Below are positions 25,557 through 33,729 of a DNA stretch of 56,409 bases, piece by piece; the first letter of the stretch is position 1; the number at the start of each line of letters is the position of its first letter. The notes under the pieces were generated by a model. It saw only the letters and a program-made list of their open reading frames with translations, searched no databases and was not told the DNA's origin. The translations under genes were made by a program, and so were the position numbers. The DNA is from Actinomycetes bacterium (GTDB lineage: Bacteria; Actinomycetota; Actinomycetes; Actinomycetales; Microbacteriaceae). The stretch is from assembly GCA_023428065.1 (NCBI GenBank), contig JAEYZI010000006.1, forward strand, positions 1 through 56,409, in the 5' to 3' direction.

Positions 25557-28214
25557 ATGGTGTCGCCGCCCGACCGCATCCCGCTGCCCGTCATGCCGCT
25601 TCCCGCCGCGCGCGGGAGTCTGCCCCTCGTGGCGATCCTCGCGCCGCTCGGCCTCGCGCTCGTGCTGTGGGCGACGACGTCGTCTCCCTACGCGCTGCTC
25701 GTCGGCGCGCTCGGGCCGATCATGGCGCTGGGGTCGGCATGGGAGGGTCGCCGCGCCGCCCGCCGCGCCCGCCGCGATGCTCTCGTCTCCGCGCGTGAGG
25801 CCCTCGTGGCGCTCGAGGCCGATGTCGCCGCGCGGCTCGCGGCGCGCGCCTCCGAGCTCCGGGCGCGCGCACCCCGCATCGATGCACTCGATCCGGATGC
25901 GACCCGGTGGTGGGTCGGGACCGGGGCGGTCGACTCCGGCATCCGACTCGAGGGCGAAGCGCCCGCCGAGCTCGCCGACCAGATCGAGCGGCTGCGGGCG
26001 GCGAGCTCGGTCGTACCCGACGTCCCCGTCGTGATCCCCGGCGGCGAGGAGCTGCGACTCGTGGGGATCGACCCGCTCGTGCGGGCGCTCGCGCGCGTGC
26101 TCGTGCTGCAGGCCGTCGCGAGGTGCCCCGTCGGGACGGCGCACGTGACGACGCCCCCGGGGGAGGGGTGGGCCGAGGCGCTTCCCGCGTCGCGGGAGCC
26201 CGGGCCGGAATGGATCGTCGCGAGTGCCGGGCGCCGGGTGCTCCACGTCCGGGTCTCCGCAGGCGACGACGCGACGGGCGTCGACATGGCCGTCACGGCG
26301 GCGGGCGTCCGTCTGGACGGCACCCCTGAGACCTGGCGCCCTGCGCTGCTCGCGGCGGTCGAGGCCCACGCGGCCGCCGCGCGGCTCGCGCGGGCAGCCT
26401 CCAGCGCCGGTTGGCGTTCGGCGAGCGAGCTGCCGAGCGAACTCGCGCTCGGCCCGCTCCTCGCGGCAGCGCTCGAGGAAGCGCCGGATGCGCCCGCCTC
26501 CGCGGCGTGCCTGGGCGTCGACGCGACGGGCCCGGTGTTCGTCGACCTCGAGGAGCGTGGACCGCACGCCCTCGTCGCGGGAACCACGGGCTCCGGCAAG
26601 AGCGAGCTCCTCGTGACCTGGGTGGTCGCCCTCGCGGCTCGCCGACCGCCGACCGAGCTCACCTTCCTGCTCGTCGACTTCAAGGGCGGCGCGTCATTCG
26701 AGCCGCTCCGAGCCCTCCCGCACGTCGTAGGCGTCGTGACCGACCTCGACGAGACGACCGCCTCGCGCGCCGTGCAGAGCCTTCGGGCCGAGTTGCGCCG
26801 CCGGGAGGCCGTGCTCGCCGAGCGCGCGGCGCGCGACGTCGCCGAGCTCCCTGCGGGCGTGCTCCCGCGCCTCGTCGTCGTGGTCGACGAGTTCGCGGCT
26901 CTCCTCGCCGCCGATGGCGAGCTCCACCAGGTGTTCGCCGACATCGCCGCCCGGGGGAGATCGCTCGGCATGCATCTCGTGCTCGGCACGCAGCGCCCCG
27001 CGGGCGTCGTCCGGGACGCCCTGCTCGCCAACGTCACGGTGCGCGTGTGCCTGCGGGTGCTCGACGTCGCGGAGAGCACCGCGACGGTCGGCGTCCCGGA
27101 TGCCGCGTCGATCGCCGCAGTCGCCCGAGGTCGGGCGCTGCTCGCGGACGGCGAGCGCCCGCGCGTCGTGCAGCTCGCGCGCGCCGACCCGGCGTTCGTC
27201 GCCGAGGTCGCAGGTCGCTGGGCCGGGACCCCGCCGCCCGTCGCCCGCCCCTGGCTCGACCCGCTTCCCGCGCGCCTGCGGGCAGCGGAGGTACCCGCCG
27301 GCGCCGCGGGACTCATCGACCGGCCGGAGCTGCAACGCCGCGACGCGCTCGTGTTCGACCCCTGGGCGCACGGAGGGGTGCTCGTGCTGGGCGGGGCCGC
27401 GTCGGGGCGAACGACCGCGCTCGCCGCGCTCGCGGCCGCGGCCGACGCCGAGACGCGCTGGGTCGCGGGGGAGCCCGTTGCGCTGTGGGACGCGCTCACC
27501 GCGCCCGCGCGCGGCCGGCTCCTCGTCGTGCTCGACGACCTCGACGCCGCGCTCGCGCAGGGCGATGCCGAGCAGCGGGCCGACCTCGCCGAGCTCGTGC
27601 TGCGGGCGGCGCGCGACGGGCGCCGCGAGGGCGTCGCGCTCGCGGCATCCGCGCGCACAACGGGCGGGCCCATGCTCGGCGTCGCGGCGGCCTTCGAGCA
27701 GCGCGTGCTGCTCCGCCTCCCCTCGCGCGAGGAGCACCTGCTCGCGGGCGGAGACGCGCGCTCCTACCGGGCGGAACGTCGGCCGGGGGCAGCGCTCTGG
27801 AACGGCCACGAGGCGCAGTTCGCGACCACGCCCGCACCGCGGCCGTGGCTCGCGCCGACCCCGGGGGTGCGACTCCTCGACGGTCTCTGGGGCCTCGTGA
27901 CGCCGCGGCCAGGCCGGTGGATCGCGCGCCTCGAGGCCGCAGGCATCCCCGCGGCGCCGCTCGACGGCGCGGGCGTCGACGCGCGAGCCGTGCTCGTCGC
28001 CGACGCCGAGAGCTGGCTCGCCGACCACGCGGCCCTCTCCCGCGTGCGGCAAGAGGGCGCGCTGCTCCTCCACGGATGCTCGCGCGCCGACCATCGCATG
28101 CTCACGCGCTCGCGCGTCCCCATCCCCCCGCTCGCGGGGGCCGACGACGCGTGGCTCGTCGAGCACGGCGAGACACGTCGGGTGCGCATCCTCGGCGGAG
28201 CCGACGGGCGCTGA
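25557..28214 (+). CDS. FtsK/SpoIIIE-type ATPase, EccC-like
   Basis: 885 residues. Two membrane helices at about 22-65, a cytoplasmic linker domain, then an FtsK/SpoIIIE ATPase domain with Walker A GTTGSGKS (342-349), VDFKGGASF, and Walker B LVVVVDEFAALL. A second ATPase-like domain follows with a degenerate P-loop GGAASGRTT (612-620, Lys replaced by Arg) and VVLDDLDAAL. The layout resembles EccC of type VII secretion but with two instead of three ATPase domains. No WXG100 protein, EccB, EccD or EccE gene is nearby. ATG 25557 or GTG 25560 can start it; GGGGG stands immediately before, so the choice is uncertain. It is the last gene of the locus and converges with ald. Role: probably a membrane motor for export or assembly of locus products. 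Confidence 0.85.
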   Translation: MVSPPDRIPLPVMPLPAARGSLPLVAILAPLGLALVLWATTSSPYALLVGALGPIMALGSAWEGRRAARRARRDALVSAREALVALEADVAARLAARASELRARAPRIDALDPDATRWWVGTGAVDSGIRLEGEAPAELADQIERLRAASSVVPDVPVVIPGGEELRLVGIDPLVRALARVLVLQAVARCPVGTAHVTTPPGEGWAEALPASREPGPEWIVASAGRRVLHVRVSAGDDATGVDMAVTAAGVRLDGTPETWRPALLAAVEAHAAAARLARAASSAGWRSASELPSELALGPLLAAALEEAPDAPASAACLGVDATGPVFVDLEERGPHALVAGTTGSGKSELLVTWVVALAARRPPTELTFLLVDFKGGASFEPLRALPHVVGVVTDLDETTASRAVQSLRAELRRREAVLAERAARDVAELPAGVLPRLVVVVDEFAALLAADGELHQVFADIAARGRSLGMHLVLGTQRPAGVVRDALLANVTVRVCLRVLDVAESTATVGVPDAASIAAVARGRALLADGERPRVVQLARADPAFVAEVAGRWAGTPPPVARPWLDPLPARLRAAEVPAGAAGLIDRPELQRRDALVFDPWAHGGVLVLGGAASGRTTALAALAAAADAETRWVAGEPVALWDALTAPARGRLLVVLDDLDAALAQGDAEQRADLAELVLRAARDGRREGVALAASARTTGGPMLGVAAAFEQRVLLRLPSREEHLLAGGDARSYRAERRPGAALWNGHEAQFATTPAPRPWLAPTPGVRLLDGLWGLVTPRPGRWIARLEAAGIPAAPLDGAGVDARAVLVADAESWLADHAALSRVRQEGALLLHGCSRADHRMLTRSRVPIPPLAGADDAWLVEHGETRRVRILGGADGR

Positions 28215-28234
28215 GGGGACCGTCCGTCTGCCTC

Positions 28235-29350
28235 TCAGGCGAGGCCGAGCGCGGCCTCCTCGGGCTCGAGACCGTGGGCCGCGGCGACCGCCGCGTTGAC
28301 GACCTTCCCGGCGTGCACGTTGAGGCCGCGCGCGAGAGCGGCGTCGGCACGCATGGCCTCCTGCCATCCCGCGCGCGTGATCGCCCGCACGTACGGCAGC
28401 GTCGCGTTCGTGAGCGCGTAGGTCGAGGTGTTCGCCACGGCGCCCGGCATGTTCGCGACGCAGTAGAACAGCGAACGGTGCACGGTGAAGGTCGGGTCGG
28501 CGTGGGTCGTGGCGCGCGAGTCCTCGAAGCAGCCGCCCTGGTCGATCGCGATGTCGACGAGCACGCTCCCGGGCTTCATGCGTGCGACGAGCTCGTTCGT
28601 CACGAGCTTCGGCGCCTTCGCGCCCGGCACGAGCACGGAGCCGATCACGAGGTCCGCGTCGAGCACCGCGCGCTCGATCTCGTAGCTGTTCGACGCGATC
28701 GTGCGCACGCGACCCGCGTAGTGGGCGTCGAGCTCGCGCAGCCGCTGGATGTTGGTGTCGAGCACCGTGACCTGGGCGCCGAGGCCCGAGGCGACCGCCA
28801 CCGCGTTCGTGCCGGCCACACCGCCGCCGAGCACCACGACGTTCGCGGGGCGCGTGCCGGGCACACCCGGCACGAGCAGGCCGGGGCCGCCGTGCGGGCG
28901 CATCATGACGTTCGCGCCCACGATGGGGGCGAGACGTCCCGCGACCTCGCTCATGGGGGCGAGGAGGGGGAGGGCGCCGGATGCGAGCTGCACGGTCTCG
29001 TAGGCGATCGCCGTGACGCCGCTCGCCATGAGCGCGCGCGTGAGCTCCTCCTCCGCCGCCAGGTGGAGGAAGGTGAACAGCACGAGCCCCGAGCGGAAGT
29101 GGCGGTACTCCGACTCGATGGGCTCCTTGACCTTGAGCACGAGCTCCGCCTCGCCCCACGCTGCGTCGGCGTCCGCGACGATGCGGGCGCCGGCCGAGCG
29201 GTAGTCCTCGTCGGTGATCGAGGACCCGAGCCCCGCCCCGCTCTGGATGAGCACCTCGTGCCCCGCCGCGGTGAGGTCGTGCACTCCGGCCGGCGTGATC
29301 GCCACCCGGAACTCGTTGTTCTTGATCTCGCTCGGAACTCCGACTCTCAT
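28235..29350 (-). CDS. ald: Alanine dehydrogenase
   Basis: NAD-dependent reversible conversion of L-alanine to pyruvate and ammonia. 371 residues, full length, starting MRVGVPSEIKNNEFRVAITP, the family N terminus with the substrate Arg and Lys residues (the later KVKEP carries the catalytic-site lysine). The NAD motif is VVVLGGGVAGTNAVAVASG; MPGAV and the HPDP-like C-terminal region are present. It is read divergently from the potDABC operon. Pyruvate-dependent transaminases of polyamine breakdown yield alanine, which this enzyme would recycle (inference). A TAGCCT box 6 bases before the ATG indicates a leaderless message. Confidence 0.95.
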   Translation of the reverse strand: MRVGVPSEIKNNEFRVAITPAGVHDLTAAGHEVLIQSGAGLGSSITDEDYRSAGARIVADADAAWGEAELVLKVKEPIESEYRHFRSGLVLFTFLHLAAEEELTRALMASGVTAIAYETVQLASGALPLLAPMSEVAGRLAPIVGANVMMRPHGGPGLLVPGVPGTRPANVVVLGGGVAGTNAVAVASGLGAQVTVLDTNIQRLRELDAHYAGRVRTIASNSYEIERAVLDADLVIGSVLVPGAKAPKLVTNELVARMKPGSVLVDIAIDQGGCFEDSRATTHADPTFTVHRSLFYCVANMPGAVANTSTYALTNATLPYVRAITRAGWQEAMRADAALARGLNVHAGKVVNAAVAAAHGLEPEEAALGLA

Positions 29351-29356
29351 GGCGCC

Positions 29357-29362
29357 AGGCTA
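29357..29362 (-). promoter_or_regulatory. -10 box for ald (leaderless)
   Basis: On the minus strand TAGCCT lies 6 bases before ATG 29350. Confidence 0.6.
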
Positions 29363-29406
29363 GCGGGCAAGACGGAGGAATCCGAAGCGAAATCCCTCTC
29401 CCAACG

Positions 29407-29422
29407 CTGATTTCGTGAAATC
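29407..29422. promoter_or_regulatory. Shared amine-catabolism element, copy 2, inside a palindrome
   Basis: CTGATTTCGT (29407-29416) is the reverse complement of the 10-mer at 9597-9606. Here it is part of GATTTC GT GAAATC (29409-29422), a perfect 6-bp dyad, and is followed by TTTCGAAA at 29427-29434. The 187-base ald/potD intergenic region is clearly AT-richer than its surroundings. The site may control the leftward ald promoter, the rightward potD promoter or both. Confidence 0.5.
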
Positions 29423-29537
29423 TATGTTTCGAAATGGATGCTTTTGGCAGTTCCGTTCGTCGAGGGGCCGATCGTGTGCCAATATCGACCCACGGCATCG
29501 CCGCCCGTGCCCGCACCACGAGAAGGAGTCCTCCCTG

Positions 29538-30746
29538 ATGTCCCGGTCTCTTCCCGAAGATCCCCTCATCCGCAGCCTCGTCCTCCAGGCGCGCCGCGCC
29601 CAGGTGAGCCGCCGAGCGATGCTCCAGGGCACCGGCATCGGAGCCGCCGCCCTCACGCTCGCCGCGTGTGCCCCGACGGGAGCGTCGAAGCCGACGCCCG
29701 CCGCGGACAACTCGGCGAACGACCCGAACCTCACGTGGGCCAACTGGGCGCTCTACCTCGACGAGGACGATGCGGGCAATCACCCGAGCCTCGACCGCTT
29801 CCAGGAGGAGACGGGCATCACGGTCGACTACCGGGTCGACGTCGACGACAACAACTCGTACTACGCGAAGGTCAAGGACCAGCTCGCGCTCGGTCAGGAC
29901 ATCGGCGCCGACACCGTGTGCCTCACGGACTGGATGGTCGCGCGCTGGATCCGCCTCGGCTACACGCAGGAGCTCGACGAGGCGAACATCCCGAACAAGA
30001 AGAACCTCGAGCCGAGCCTGCTCGACGTCGACTTCGACAAGGGTCGCATCCACTCGCTCCCGTGGCAGGGCGGCTTCGCAGGCATCTGCTGGAACAAGGC
30101 GAAGATCCCCGGCGGCCTCAAGTCGGTCGACGACCTGTGGAACCCTGCCCTCAAGGGCCGCGTCGGCGTGCTGAGCGAGATGCGCGACACGATCGGCCTC
30201 ATCATGCTGCAGAACGGCGTCGACATCTCCGGCGACTTCAGCAACGACGACTTCTCGAACGCCATCGAGGTGTTCCGCAAGCAGGTCGAGGTCGGCCAGA
30301 TCCGCAACATCAAGGGCAACTCCTACATCGACGACCTCGCCAACGAGGACACGCTCGCCGCCATCGTCTGGTCGGGCGACGTGACGACGCTCAACGCCGA
30401 GAACGGCGACCGCTGGGAGTTCGCGATCCCCGAGGCCGGCGGCACGATCTGGAACGACAACTTCCTCGTCCCCATCGGGTCGACCCGCAAGAGCAACGCC
30501 GAGAAGCTCATCGACTACTACTACGAGCCCGAGGTCGCGGCCGAGGTCGCGGCGTGGGTGAACTACATCACCCCCGTCGTGGGCGCCCGGGAGGCGGCCG
30601 AGGCGATCGACCCCGAGCTCGTGGAGAACCAGCTGATCTTCCCGAACGAGGACACGCTCTCGCAGGTCAAGCGATTCCGCAGCCTCACGCCCGCGGAGGA
30701 GCAGTCGTTCGGCAACGAGTTCCAGTCGGTCCTGATCGGCGCCTGA
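29538..30746 (+). CDS. potD: Polyamine ABC transporter substrate-binding lipoprotein (PotD-like)
   Basis: 402 residues. The signal sequence carries a twin-arginine motif SRRAML (Arg 25-26) followed by a hydrophobic stretch and the lipobox LAAC (Cys 44), so it should be exported by Tat and lipid-anchored. The mature part is a type II periplasmic-binding fold with ANWALYLDED, DTVCLTDWMVARWI and FNDNFLVPIGS-like segments typical of PotD/PotF. ATG 29538 has GAAGGAG about 9 bases upstream. The gene begins the potDABC operon; potA starts in the stop codon (TGATG). Ligand specificity between putrescine and spermidine cannot be told from sequence alone. Confidence 0.92.
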   Translation: MSRSLPEDPLIRSLVLQARRAQVSRRAMLQGTGIGAAALTLAACAPTGASKPTPAADNSANDPNLTWANWALYLDEDDAGNHPSLDRFQEETGITVDYRVDVDDNNSYYAKVKDQLALGQDIGADTVCLTDWMVARWIRLGYTQELDEANIPNKKNLEPSLLDVDFDKGRIHSLPWQGGFAGICWNKAKIPGGLKSVDDLWNPALKGRVGVLSEMRDTIGLIMLQNGVDISGDFSNDDFSNAIEVFRKQVEVGQIRNIKGNSYIDDLANEDTLAAIVWSGDVTTLNAENGDRWEFAIPEAGGTIWNDNFLVPIGSTRKSNAEKLIDYYYEPEVAAEVAAWVNYITPVVGAREAAEAIDPELVENQLIFPNEDTLSQVKRFRSLTPAEEQSFGNEFQSVLIGA

Positions 30747-31942
30747 TGGCAGGTTCGTTCGACGAATCCGGAGCCGACCTCGAACTGGTCGGCGTCACGA
30801 AGCGGTTCCCCGGGTTCACGGCGATCGAGAACCTCAACCTCACGATCCCGGCGGGATCGTTCTTCGCCCTGCTCGGCCCGTCCGGGTGCGGCAAGACGAC
30901 GACGCTGCGACTCGTCGCGGGACTCGAGGAGCCGACGGCGGGCCGCATCCTCATCGGCGGCAAGGACGTGACCGCGACGAAGCCCCACCAGCGGCCCGTC
31001 AACACGGTGTTCCAGAGCTACGCGCTCTTCCCGCACATGACGGTGCTCGCCAACGTCGAGTTCGGGCTCAAGCGCCGGGGCATCGCGAACGCCCAGGCGC
31101 TCGCCCACGAGGCCCTGCGCCTCGTGGAACTCGACCACGTCGCCGGTCGACGGCCGAGTCAGCTCTCGGGCGGCCAGCAGCAGCGCGTCGCGCTCGCGCG
31201 GGCGGTCGTCAACCGCCCGGCGCTCCTGCTGCTCGACGAGCCGCTCGGCGCCCTCGACCTCAAGCTGCGCCGACAGATGCAGCTCGAGCTCAAGTCGATC
31301 CAGGACGAGGTCGGTCTCACGTTCCTGCACGTCACCCACGACCAGGAGGAGGCCATGACGATGGCCGACACGGTCGCGGTCATGAACAAGGGGCGCATCG
31401 AGCAGATGGGCGCGCCCGAGGAGCTCTACGAGCTGCCGCGCACGACCTTCGTCGCGAACTTCCTCGGCCAGTCGAACCTCTTCACGGGCGAGGTCGTCGA
31501 ATCCGGCGCGGATGCGATCACGGTCGACATCGCGGGCCGCGGCGTCAAGGTGCCGCGGGAGCGCGCTCAGCGTCACGCGGGCGAGGTGACGATCGGCGTG
31601 CGCCCCGAGAAGCTGACGCTCCACACGACGAAGCCCCAGGCCTCCGCCGGGGTGAACGTGCTGGGGCCGGGGACGATCACGGATGTCTCGTTCACGGGCG
31701 TGAGCACGCAGTACCTCGTGCAGGTTCCGGGCCTCCCGGTCATGACAGTCTTCGCGCAGAACATGGCGTTCGGACCGGTGGCCGAGCAGGGTGCCGAGGT
31801 GTGGGTGTCGTGGCGCGTCGAGCACGGCTTCGGCCTCGCCGACGAGCCGGAGGCCGAGCCGCGGTTCGCGGACGACGACGACACGCGTTCGATCGCCGTC
31901 CAGCGTCGCCAGCGGCTCGAGGACGAGCTGGACGAGGCCTGA
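30746..31942 (+). CDS. potA: Polyamine ABC transporter ATP-binding protein
   Basis: Energises uptake by PotB/PotC. 398 residues. Walker A GPSGCGKTTT, Q-loop VFQSYALFPHMT, signature LSGGQQQRVALARA, Walker B LLLLDEPLGALD and switch His in LHVTHDQEEAMTMAD are all present. The C terminus has a TOBE domain (TIGVRPEKLTL onward), as in PotA and other CUT1/polyamine ATPases. ATG 30746 overlaps the potD stop. Confidence 0.96.
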   Translation: MAGSFDESGADLELVGVTKRFPGFTAIENLNLTIPAGSFFALLGPSGCGKTTTLRLVAGLEEPTAGRILIGGKDVTATKPHQRPVNTVFQSYALFPHMTVLANVEFGLKRRGIANAQALAHEALRLVELDHVAGRRPSQLSGGQQQRVALARAVVNRPALLLLDEPLGALDLKLRRQMQLELKSIQDEVGLTFLHVTHDQEEAMTMADTVAVMNKGRIEQMGAPEELYELPRTTFVANFLGQSNLFTGEVVESGADAITVDIAGRGVKVPRERAQRHAGEVTIGVRPEKLTLHTTKPQASAGVNVLGPGTITDVSFTGVSTQYLVQVPGLPVMTVFAQNMAFGPVAEQGAEVWVSWRVEHGFGLADEPEAEPRFADDDDTRSIAVQRRQRLEDELDEA

Positions 31943-31943
31943 C

Positions 31944-32858
31944 GTGGCATTCGGTGCGTTCGCCAACACGGGCCCCGATCTCTCGGCATCCGCCCCTCGT
32001 CGGCGCAGCTACGTCGCGCTCTTCCTGCTCGCGCCGGGTGTGCTCTACCTCGTCGCGACGTTCGTCGCGCCGCTCGTGTCGCTCGTGCTCACGAGCTTCA
32101 AGGAGCCGGGCGGCAACTTCGAGGTCGGCGAGTACGTGTACGCCTTCCGGTGGGAGAACTACCTCGAGGTCTTCGAGCGTTTCGGGGAGATCTTCCTGCG
32201 CACCTTCGGGTACTCACTGCTCGCGACGATCTTCGCGCTCATCATCAGCTACCCGCTCGCGTACTTCATCGGCGTGACGCTCCGGCGGTTCCCGCTCTGG
32301 CAGAGCCTCGTGCTCATCCTCGTGATCGCGCCGTTCTTCATCAGCTTCCTGCTGCGCACGCTCGCCTGGAAGGCGATCTTCGCCGACGAGGGACCGGTCG
32401 TGAGCCTCCTGCAGGCGATGGGGATCCTCGGCCCCGAGGACTACCTCAACGGCACGGCCTTCACCGTGGTCTTCGGTCTCACCTACAACTACATCCCGTT
32501 CATGACGCTGCCCATCTACGCCTCGCTCGAGCGGCTCGACCTCCGGTACGTCGAGGCGGGCGGCGACCTCTACGCGGGCCCCGCCCAGCGGTTCTCGCGC
32601 ATCATCCTGCCGCTGTCGCTCCCGGGCGTCGTGTCGGGCACGCTGCTCACCTTCATCCCCGCCTCGGGCGACTACGTCAACGCGAGCAAGGACTTCCTCG
32701 GCTCGACGAACACCGTCATGGCGGGCAACGTCATCAACGACCTCTTCTTCCAGAGCTTCTACCCGGTGTCGGCGGCGGTGTCGATCCTCCTCATGATCGC
32801 CATCCTCATCCCCGTCATCGCGTACGTGGCCAAGAGCGGATCGGAGGACCTGCTGTGA
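31944..32858 (+). CDS. potB: Polyamine ABC transporter permease
   Basis: 304-residue inner-membrane protein with six predicted helices, beginning at LFLLAPGVLYLVATFVAPL. The binding-protein-dependent transport motif that docks onto PotA is EAGGDLYAGPAQRFSRIILPLSLPG. GTG 31944 follows the potA stop by one base. Its TGA overlaps the GTG of potC. Confidence 0.95.
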   Translation: MAFGAFANTGPDLSASAPRRRSYVALFLLAPGVLYLVATFVAPLVSLVLTSFKEPGGNFEVGEYVYAFRWENYLEVFERFGEIFLRTFGYSLLATIFALIISYPLAYFIGVTLRRFPLWQSLVLILVIAPFFISFLLRTLAWKAIFADEGPVVSLLQAMGILGPEDYLNGTAFTVVFGLTYNYIPFMTLPIYASLERLDLRYVEAGGDLYAGPAQRFSRIILPLSLPGVVSGTLLTFIPASGDYVNASKDFLGSTNTVMAGNVINDLFFQSFYPVSAAVSILLMIAILIPVIAYVAKSGSEDLL

Positions 32859-33727
32859 CGACGCAGGAGGCCGCGGCGATCGCGGAGGGCGCCCAGGCGC
32901 CGCGGACCCGCCGGCGAGCCCGCAGCGGGCGCGGCGGCGCGGGCTCGTGGGTGGTCGGCGCGTACTCGTTCCTCGCCCTCGCGATCATGATGATCCCGAT
33001 CGTCTACACGATCGTGTTCTCGTTCAACGACGCGCGGCGCACCAACATCGTGTGGCGCGGGTTCACGCTCGACAACTGGCTGGGGATCTGCAACGACCCG
33101 CGCGTGTGCGAGTCGTTCGGCAACAGCATCCTCGTGGGCGTCGTCGCGACCCTCGTGGCGACCACCCTCGGCACGATGATCGCCATCGCGATCGTGCGCT
33201 ACACCTTCCGGATGCGCACGCTCGTCACGGTGCTGCTGTTCCTGCCGATGGCGACCCCCGAGGTCGTGCTCGGCTCGGGCCTCGGCTCTCAGTTCGTCAA
33301 CATGGGCGTCGAGCGCGGCCTATGGACGATCATCGTGGCCCACATCATGTTCTGCATCAGCTTCGTCGTCGTGACGGTCCGGGCCCGCGTCGCGAGCCTC
33401 GACCCGTCGCTCGAGGAGGCCGGACGCGACCTCTACGCGAGCCCCGGCCAGGTGTTCTGGCGCGTGACGCTGCCGCTGCTCATGCCGGGCATCCTCGCCG
33501 CGGCGCTCCTGTGCTTCGCCCTCAGTTTCGACGACTTCATCATCACGAACTTCGTCTCCGGCAACGCCGAGACCTTCCCGAAGTTCGTCTACGTCGCGGC
33601 GAGCCGCGGCATCCCGCCGCAGTCCAACGTCATCGCATCCGCGGTGTTCTTCCTCGCGATCATCCTCGTGGTCGTGGCGCAGCTCTCGGCCGGCGCCCGC
33701 CGCCGGAAGCTCGCGAAGACGGGATAG
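32855..33727 (+). CDS. potC: Polyamine ABC transporter permease
   Basis: 290-residue membrane protein. A basic N-terminal tail precedes helix 1 (SFLALAIMMIPIVYTIVFSF), and about six helices follow. The ATPase-docking loop is EAGRDLYASPGQVFWRVTLPLLMPG and the SFDDFIITNF motif is typical of PotC. GTG 32855 overlaps the potB stop (GTGA) with GGAGG upstream. Completes the PotABCD importer. Confidence 0.95.
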   Translation: MTTQEAAAIAEGAQAPRTRRRARSGRGGAGSWVVGAYSFLALAIMMIPIVYTIVFSFNDARRTNIVWRGFTLDNWLGICNDPRVCESFGNSILVGVVATLVATTLGTMIAIAIVRYTFRMRTLVTVLLFLPMATPEVVLGSGLGSQFVNMGVERGLWTIIVAHIMFCISFVVVTVRARVASLDPSLEEAGRDLYASPGQVFWRVTLPLLMPGILAAALLCFALSFDDFIITNFVSGNAETFPKFVYVAASRGIPPQSNVIASAVFFLAIILVVVAQLSAGARRRKLAKTG

Positions 33728-33729
33728 GA

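Noticed and set aside
11160..28214. Possible complete type VII (ESX) secretion system.
   Set aside because: An EccC-like ATPase and FHA proteins are present, but no WXG100, EccB, EccD, EccE or mycosin gene is found, and MoxR/DUF58/FN3 genes are not part of ESX. Described instead as a PFNA-like locus.
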